This document shows, piece by piece, positions 56,330-64,000 of a stretch of 64,000 nucleotides of DNA. Numbering within the stretch: the stretch's first letter is position 1; each line of letters opens with the position of its first letter. The notes under the pieces were generated by a model, which ran no database searches, had not been told where the DNA came from, and saw nothing but the letters and a program-made list of their open reading frames with translations. The position numbers and the translations under genes are program-made. Source of the DNA: Cryobacterium ruanii (GTDB taxonomy: Bacteria > Actinomycetota > Actinomycetes > Actinomycetales > Microbacteriaceae); assembly GCF_004404055.1 (NCBI RefSeq), contig NZ_SOHK01000014.1:124001-188000 (forward strand), written 5' to 3'.

Positions 56330-56914
56330 ATGCTTCACGCAGTAATTGCAGCCGCTACGGAAGAAGCGGCGAAGAACCCGCTTATTCCAGAGTGGTACGA
56401 CATTATTTGGTCGGCGGTCTGCTTTGTCGTGATTTTGTTCTTCTTCTGGAAGCTCGTGCTCCCGAAGATGCAGAAGCTTCTCGACGACCGTGCGGAAGCC
56501 ATCGAGGGCAACATTGCCAAGGCCGACGACGCCCAGCGCAAGGCCGAAGCTGCACTCGTGCAGTACACGGCCCAACTCGCTGATGCTCGCGCCGAAGCCG
56601 GCGCCATTCGTGAGCAGGCCCGCACCGACGGCCAGCGCATTGTTGCTGAGCACAAGGAGCAGGCTGCCGCCGAAGCCGGTCGAATCGCGGCCAGTGCCAA
56701 GGCGCAGATCGAAGCCGAACGTCAGGCCGCCGTCGTGTCGCTTCGCAGCGAGGTCGGCACCCTTGCCATTGACCTCGCCTCGGGTGTCATCGGCGAAAGC
56801 CTGTCCGACGACGCTAAGGCCAGCGCCATTGTCGATCGTTTCCTGGCAGAACTCGAAGCCAGCGAGGCGGTAACTTCAACTGCCCGAACAACTCCATCAG
56901 CCGGAAAGATCTAG
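56330..56914 (+). CDS. atpF: ATP synthase Fo subunit b
   Basis: 194 residues. Of two adjacent ATGs (56327, 56330) the second is better spaced from TTAGGAGG. One N-terminal membrane helix (WSAVCFVVILFFFWKLVLP) is followed by a long charged coiled coil rich in Ala, Glu, Gln and Arg, the peripheral stalk. It ends with a short Thr/Ser-rich tail. The next gene starts within four bases. Confidence 0.95.
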   Translation: MLHAVIAAATEEAAKNPLIPEWYDIIWSAVCFVVILFFFWKLVLPKMQKLLDDRAEAIEGNIAKADDAQRKAEAALVQYTAQLADARAEAGAIREQARTDGQRIVAEHKEQAAAEAGRIAASAKAQIEAERQAAVVSLRSEVGTLAIDLASGVIGESLSDDAKASAIVDRFLAELEASEAVTSTARTTPSAGKI

Positions 56915-56917
56915 CAA

Positions 56918-57733
56918 ATGGGAAGCGCCACCAGAGAAGCACTCGCCACATCGAGGGCGGCACTGTCCGTCCCCGGCGGCACGACTGATCTGGCGACGGG
57001 TGAAAGCCTCTTCGGTGCCGGTCGCGTGATCGGTTCGTCGTCCCAGCTGTTGTCGGCACTCGGCGATGCAGCAGCGGATGCCGCGGCCAAGGTCACCCTC
57101 GTACGTGCCGTCTTCGGCACCAGCGTTACACCTCGGGCGCTCGACCTGCTCGCAGCGGCCGTGTCGGAACGCTGGTCCAGCCACGACGACCTGCTCGCCG
57201 GGATCGAGGAACTGGGCCTGCGGGCGTCGGCACTATCTGTTTCGGCCGATACACCGGCTGCAGCAGGTACGTCTATCGAGCGTGAACTCTTCGCTTTCGG
57301 TAAGACGGTTTCCTCGGATGCCGCGTTGGAGTTAGCCCTGGCCAGCAAGCTCGGCAAGGTCGACGCCAAGGCAGCACTCGTCGACAAGCTTTTGACCGGC
57401 AAGGTTTCGGGTCAGACGCTCGCCATCGTGCGGCACCTGGTGCAGCAGCCCCGCGGCCGCCGCATCGGCGAACTGCTGCGACATGCAGCAGCCGTCGTTG
57501 CCGACCAGTCCGGCACCTCGATCGCCACCATCACGTCGGCGAGCGTTCTCACGCCCGCCCAGCTCGCCCGCTTGCAGAAGAACCTCCAGGAACGTCACGG
57601 ACGTGCACTCACCATCAACCAGGTCGTTGACCCGGCATTGGTCGGCGGAGTTCGCGTACAAATCGGCGACCTGGTCATCGACGGCAGCATCGCAACCCGT
57701 CTTGCAGATTTGAGACTTCAGCTCGCTCGCTGA
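56918..57733 (+). CDS. atpH: ATP synthase F1 subunit delta
   Basis: 271 residues, the longer delta form seen in many actinobacteria (E. coli ~177). The C-terminal part has [21 protein letters not shown] and [22 protein letters not shown], the conserved delta signature near the end. It joins the peripheral stalk to the top of F1. The start is four bases after atpF. Confidence 0.94.
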   Translation: MGSATREALATSRAALSVPGGTTDLATGESLFGAGRVIGSSSQLLSALGDAAADAAAKVTLVRAVFGTSVTPRALDLLAAAVSERWSSHDDLLAGIEELGLRASALSVSADTPAAAGTSIERELFAFGKTVSSDAALELALASKLGKVDAKAALVDKLLTGKVSGQTLAIVRHLVQQPRGRRIGELLRHAAAVVADQSGTSIATITSASVLTPAQLARLQKNLQERHGRALTINQVVDPALVGGVRVQIGDLVIDGSIATRLADLRLQLAR

Positions 57734-57848
57734 TCCTTACGCAGTTTGGCAACCAGCAGCACCACAAACCCAGCAGTACCAGATGACTCAGGGCGGCAGC
57801 GTCCTCGAACAGACAGAACCTGTACAGCCGTACAGAAAAGGGAAGATG

Positions 57849-59486
57849 ATGGCAGAACTAACGATCAGCCCCGATGAGATCCGTGGCGCTCTCCAGGACT
57901 TCGTGAAGTCCTACGAGCCGAACAAGACGTCAACGACCGAGGTTGGCTACGTCACCACGGCCGGCGACGGTATCGCCCACGTTGAGGGCCTGCCCGGCGT
58001 GATGGCCAACGAGCTCATCAAATTCGCTGACGGTACCCTGGGCCTCGCTCAGAACCTCGACGAAGACGAGATCGGCGTCGTCGTACTCGGCGAGTTCGGC
58101 GGCATCGTTGAAGGCATGGAGGTGCACCGCACCGGCGAGGTTCTTTCCGTACCCGTCGGCGACGGCTACCTCGGCCGTGTCGTCGACCCGCTCGGCGCCC
58201 CCATTGACGGACTCGGCGACATTGCGACCGAGGGCCGTCGTGCCCTCGAGTTGCAGGCCCCCGGAGTCATGAGCCGCAAGTCGGTCCACGAGCCGATGCA
58301 GACCGGCATCAAGGCCATCGACGCCATGATTCCCATCGGCCGCGGACAGCGTCAGCTGATCATCGGTGACCGCCAGACCGGCAAGACCGCGATCGCGATC
58401 GACACCATCATCAACCAGAAGGCCAACTGGGAGTCGGGCGACAGCAACAAGCAGGTTCGTTGCATTTACGTCGCGATCGGCCAGAAGGGCTCCACCATCG
58501 CTTCGGTGAAGGGTGCTCTCGAGGACGCCGGGGCGATGGAGTACACCACCATCGTCGCAGCCCCCGCTTCTGACCCGGCTGGTTTCAAGTACCTCGCCCC
58601 GTACACCGGTTCGGCCATCGGCCAGCACTGGATGTACGCCGGTAAGCACGTTCTCATTGTCTTCGATGACCTATCCAAGCAGGCCGAAGCCTACCGTGCG
58701 GTATCCCTGCTGCTGCGTCGCCCGCCGGGCCGCGAAGCGTACCCCGGAGACGTGTTCTACCTGCACTCCCGCCTGCTGGAACGTTGTGCCAAGCTCTCTG
58801 ACGAGCTCGGTGCCGGTTCGATGACCGGACTGCCGATCATCGAGACCAAGGCCAATGACGTTGCCGCCTATATCCCGACCAACGTGATCTCGATCACCGA
58901 CGGCCAGATCTTTCTACAGTCCGACCTGTTCAACGCCAACCAGCGCCCCGCTGTCGACGTTGGTATCTCGGTCTCCCGTGTCGGTGGCGACGCGCAGGTC
59001 AAGTCGATCAAGAAGGTCTCTGGAACGCTCAAGCTCGAGCTGGCCCAGTACCGTTCCCTTGAAGCCTTCGCGATGTTCGCCTCGGACCTCGACGCGGCCA
59101 GCCGTCGTCAACTCGCCCGTGGCGCCCGCCTGACCGAACTGCTGCGTCAGCCGCAGTACTCGCCGTATCCCGTTGAGGACCAGGTCGTCTCGATCTGGGC
59201 CGGCATCAACGGCAAGCTCGATGAGGTTCCGGTACCCGACGTTTTGCGTTTCGAGCGAGAACTGCTCGACTTCCTCGGTCGTAACACCGAGATCCTCAAA
59301 ACCCTGCGCGAGACCAACGTTCTCTCCGACGAGACCGTCGTCGCACTGACCGCCGGCGTCGACAAGTTCAAGCTTGAATTCCAGACCGGTGAGGGCAAGC
59401 CGCTCGCCTCGGTCGGCAAAGAAAAGTTCGAGGCGATCGCGGTCGAAGACGTCAACCAGGAAAAGATCGTCAAGCACCGCCGCTAG
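57849..59486 (+). CDS. atpA: ATP synthase F1 subunit alpha
   Basis: 545 residues from ATG 57849 (57846 is possible), after AAAAGGGAAG. The nucleotide-binding P-loop is [14 protein letters not shown]; the alpha signature is [14 protein letters not shown]. These are regulatory, non-catalytic sites at the alpha/beta interface. Length fits the actinobacterial form with a C-terminal extension. Confidence 0.97.
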   Translation: MAELTISPDEIRGALQDFVKSYEPNKTSTTEVGYVTTAGDGIAHVEGLPGVMANELIKFADGTLGLAQNLDEDEIGVVVLGEFGGIVEGMEVHRTGEVLSVPVGDGYLGRVVDPLGAPIDGLGDIATEGRRALELQAPGVMSRKSVHEPMQTGIKAIDAMIPIGRGQRQLIIGDRQTGKTAIAIDTIINQKANWESGDSNKQVRCIYVAIGQKGSTIASVKGALEDAGAMEYTTIVAAPASDPAGFKYLAPYTGSAIGQHWMYAGKHVLIVFDDLSKQAEAYRAVSLLLRRPPGREAYPGDVFYLHSRLLERCAKLSDELGAGSMTGLPIIETKANDVAAYIPTNVISITDGQIFLQSDLFNANQRPAVDVGISVSRVGGDAQVKSIKKVSGTLKLELAQYRSLEAFAMFASDLDAASRRQLARGARLTELLRQPQYSPYPVEDQVVSIWAGINGKLDEVPVPDVLRFERELLDFLGRNTEILKTLRETNVLSDETVVALTAGVDKFKLEFQTGEGKPLASVGKEKFEAIAVEDVNQEKIVKHRR

Positions 59487-59552
59487 TCCTCGCCGATTCG
59501 CGCGACGTAGAACCACTGACGAAACCAAACTGAAAGACAAGGAAGCAGACAC

Positions 59553-61938
<2,386 letters not shown>

Positions 61939-61940
61939 GC

Positions 61941-62210
61941 ATGGCGAAGTCGCTGTCCGTCAGCGTTGTGTCGGCCGACCATCAGGTCTGGACCGGCGAG
62001 GCGACGATGGTTGTAGCCAAGACCGTCGAGGGCGAGATCGGCATCCTGGCCGGTCACGAACCGATGTTGGCGATTCTGGCGCTGGGCGACGTTCGTCTCA
62101 CCCTGCCCGATGGCTCGAAGGTCGTCGCCAGGGCTGAGGACGGTTTCCTGTCGATCGACAACGACACGGTTACCATCGTGGCCCGCAAGGCCGAACTCGT
62201 CGGTTCCTAA
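61941..62210 (+). CDS. atpC: ATP synthase F1 subunit epsilon
   Basis: 89 residues, about the length of other short actinobacterial epsilon subunits that lack the long C-terminal helices. The N-terminal beta-sandwich has VVAKTVEGEIGILAGHEPML. It contacts gamma and the c-ring. Last gene of the atpBEFHAGDC set. Confidence 0.95.
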   Translation: MAKSLSVSVVSADHQVWTGEATMVVAKTVEGEIGILAGHEPMLAILALGDVRLTLPDGSKVVARAEDGFLSIDNDTVTIVARKAELVGS

Positions 62211-62230
62211 CCCGCGGGTCTGCAACACTC

Positions 62231-63076
62231 GTGCTGATACTGCTTCCGCCGTCGGAGACGAAACGCTCCGGCGGCGAAGCTGTACCCCTCGACTGGAGTC
62301 TCCTGGCCCATCCGAGCCTGAACGCGAAGCGCCGAGTACTCGCAGGGGCGCTCGTCGCCCTGGCGCGGCATCCGGAAGAAGCCCGCACCGCCCTCAAACT
62401 GGGCCGCACGCAGCTGTTCGAGATAGACCGCAACCGTGAGCTGCTGTCGTCTGCGACGCTGCCGGTCATCGACCGGTACACCGGCGTACTATTCGACGGG
62501 TTGGATGCTGCCACACTCTCGGTCGGTCATCGCGAGTTCGCGCGTGCCCACCTGGCCGTGCACTCCGCGCTGCTTGGGCCGCTCGGTGCGCTCGACCCGA
62601 TACCGGCCTATCGGCTGTCGCACGATTCGCGCTTGCCGAACCTGACGTTGGCACAGCACTCCTTAAAGGCGCACACCCTCAAACATCACTGGAGCGCCGT
62701 TGTTTCGACGGTGCTCGGCCAGACCGAGGGACTGCTGCTCGATCTCCGGTCAGAGGCCTACGTCGCTCTCGGCGCCCGCCCCCTACGACCTGACTCGCTG
62801 TATCTGCGGGTCGTCGCCGACGCCGGGGACGGACGCAAGCGTGCCCTGAACCACTTCAACAAGAAATCCAAGGGTGAGTTCACCCGGGCTTTGCTTGAGC
62901 AGCAGCATGATTTTCGCACCATGGCCGAGCTCCTCGACTGGGCACGATCGGTCGGAATACGCCTGGCACCCGGTGCACCCGGCGAACTTGAGCTCACCGT
63001 CGAGCAGCACCTCGTCTCAGCGGGCCGCGCTGCATCGTCGACGATCTACACCGGAAGTTATCTACACCGGGGTTAG
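62231..63076 (+). CDS. yaaA: YaaA-family (DUF328) peroxide stress protein
   Basis: 281 residues from GTG 62231. LILLPPSETKRSGG is the diagnostic start of the family; LGPLGALDPIPAYRLSHD and LNHFNKKSKGEF match its later motifs. E. coli YaaA limits free iron and DNA damage under peroxide stress and binds DNA. It follows atpC by 20 bases and may be in the same transcript. Confidence 0.9.
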   Translation: MLILLPPSETKRSGGEAVPLDWSLLAHPSLNAKRRVLAGALVALARHPEEARTALKLGRTQLFEIDRNRELLSSATLPVIDRYTGVLFDGLDAATLSVGHREFARAHLAVHSALLGPLGALDPIPAYRLSHDSRLPNLTLAQHSLKAHTLKHHWSAVVSTVLGQTEGLLLDLRSEAYVALGARPLRPDSLYLRVVADAGDGRKRALNHFNKKSKGEFTRALLEQQHDFRTMAELLDWARSVGIRLAPGAPGELELTVEQHLVSAGRAASSTIYTGSYLHRG

Positions 63077-63085
63077 GCTGGGCGC

Positions 63086-64000
63086 GTGAGTACAGACGCC
63101 AGCATCTTCCCCGCACCGGCAACCGTCAACGTTCCAATCCATCGGCAACCCGTCAACGTGACCGTTACCGGCGCGGGCGGGCAAATCGGATATGCGCTGC
63201 TGTTTCGCATCGCCGCCGGCGCGTTACTCGGGCCGACGACGCCGATTCGGCTTACCCTGCTGGAGATACCCCAGGGGTTGAAAGCCGCCGAGGGCACCGC
63301 TCTCGAACTCGAAGACTGCGCCTTCGATCTGCTTCGCGGAGTGACGGTCACCGATGACCCCGGCGTCGCGTTCGACGGGGTGAACATCGCACTGCTGGTC
63401 GGTTCCCGACCTCGGGGCCCTGGCATGGAACGAGCCGATCTGCTCGAAGCCAACGGACGCATTTTCGGCCCGCAGGGCGCTGCCATCAACGCCGGCGCCG
63501 CCGATGATGTGCGTGTGCTCGTGGTGGGCAACCCCGCCAACACCAACGCTCTCATCGCTGCTGCGCACGCTCCTGACGTGCCGCCGGATCGTTTCACCGC
63601 CATGACCAGGCTCGACCACAATCGGGCCGTCGGGCAACTCGCCAACCGTCTTGAAGTCCCCGTCGGTGCGATCCACGGGTTGACCGTGTGGGGAAACCAT
63701 TCGGCCAGTCAGTACCCGGATGTTTTCCACGCGACCGCTGAAGGTCGAGCCGTTCGAGACCTCGTCGACGAACAGTGGCTGGCGCAGACGTTCATTCCAC
63801 GAGTTGCCCAGCGCGGATCTGAGATTATCGCCGTGCGCGGGGGCTCGTCGGTCGGTTCCGCAGCCAACGCCGCCATCGACCACGTCGCTGACTGGGTCAC
63901 CGGGCGTGGCACGGACTGGACCAGTGCCGGCGTCCTCTCCGACGGCTCCTACGACGTTCCGCCCGGTTTGGTGTGCTCGTTTCCGGTGCGTTCCGTCGAT
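63086..64000 (+). CDS. mdh: Malate dehydrogenase, partial at right edge
   Basis: The first 305 residues from GTG 63086; the frame is open at the window end, and a complete protein is about 330. NAD-binding [30 protein letters not shown], the catalytic-loop TRLDHNRAV, and [13 protein letters not shown] with the catalytic His are typical of the NAD-dependent LDH/MDH family. It interconverts malate and oxaloacetate in the TCA cycle and serves the glyoxylate shunt begun by aceA. Confidence 0.96.
   Translation, partial: MSTDASIFPAPATVNVPIHRQPVNVTVTGAGGQIGYALLFRIAAGALLGPTTPIRLTLLEIPQGLKAAEGTALELEDCAFDLLRGVTVTDDPGVAFDGVNIALLVGSRPRGPGMERADLLEANGRIFGPQGAAINAGAADDVRVLVVGNPANTNALIAAAHAPDVPPDRFTAMTRLDHNRAVGQLANRLEVPVGAIHGLTVWGNHSASQYPDVFHATAEGRAVRDLVDEQWLAQTFIPRVAQRGSEIIAVRGGSSVGSAANAAIDHVADWVTGRGTDWTSAGVLSDGSYDVPPGLVCSFPVRSVD

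Overview
The window is a high-GC, gene-dense stretch of an actinobacterial chromosome. The gene content and order point to Microbacteriaceae (Cryobacterium/Leifsonia-like), a placement inferred from protein resemblance and synteny. The clues are DUF222/HNH proteins, a very large NAD-dependent glutamate dehydrogenase, the lysA-hom-thrC-thrB-rho-prfA order, and prmC-tsaC-wecA-atpI running into atpBEFHAGDC. Many short overlaps (ATGA, TTGA, TAATG) and frequent GTG/TTG starts fit this.

1-7 kb is accessory and partly decayed. Two membrane-anchored proteins with the same N-terminal half appear. The first keeps the start of a DUF1524 nuclease domain and runs off the left edge; the second has lost it and carries an out-of-frame Excalibur motif. 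Each is followed, divergently, by a DUF222/HNH (13E12-type) gene: one is an internally deleted relic, the other is broken by one frameshift. A HAD-like protein without its catalytic Asp, an M20 amidohydrolase and a secreted lytic-transglycosylase-like protein complete this part.

7-34 kb is mainly metabolic. It holds NAD-glutamate dehydrogenase, small conserved hypotheticals, a glutaredoxin-like protein, an EEP-family hydrolase, an orphan DarT-like ADP-ribosyltransferase, a MOSC protein, Dps, an aldo/keto reductase, a SNF2 helicase, oligopeptidase B and the hutU-hutF-hutI histidine-degradation genes. Then come a doubly frameshifted gamma-carbonic-anhydrase-like gene, a secreted metzincin protease, a threonine-synthase paralogue and a long isocitrate lyase closed by a textbook terminator.

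34.9-37.5 kb is a gene-poor island ending exactly at the 3' end of a tRNA-Arg(CCG) gene. It carries three transposon-end relics (probably IS21-type), one a 95-bp solo element with both ends and no transposase, plus a HIRAN-domain protein and a lipoprotein.

37.6-64 kb is conserved core. argS and an LmeA-like protein lead into lysA-hom-thrC-thrB (lysine/threonine branch of the aspartate pathway). Next are rho, with a long Asn/Gln/Arg/Asp-rich repeat insert, and prfA. A cysK-cysE pair lies on the opposite strand, splitting prfA from prmC. prmC-tsaC-wecA-atpI and the complete F1Fo ATP synthase operon follow, then yaaA and the start of malate dehydrogenase.

Across the window the 9-mer GCATCCG[CT]T is strongly over-represented on both strands. 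That dispersed word, the HNH cassettes and the transposon-end relics are the least explained signals. I see no CRISPR array and no complete mobile element.
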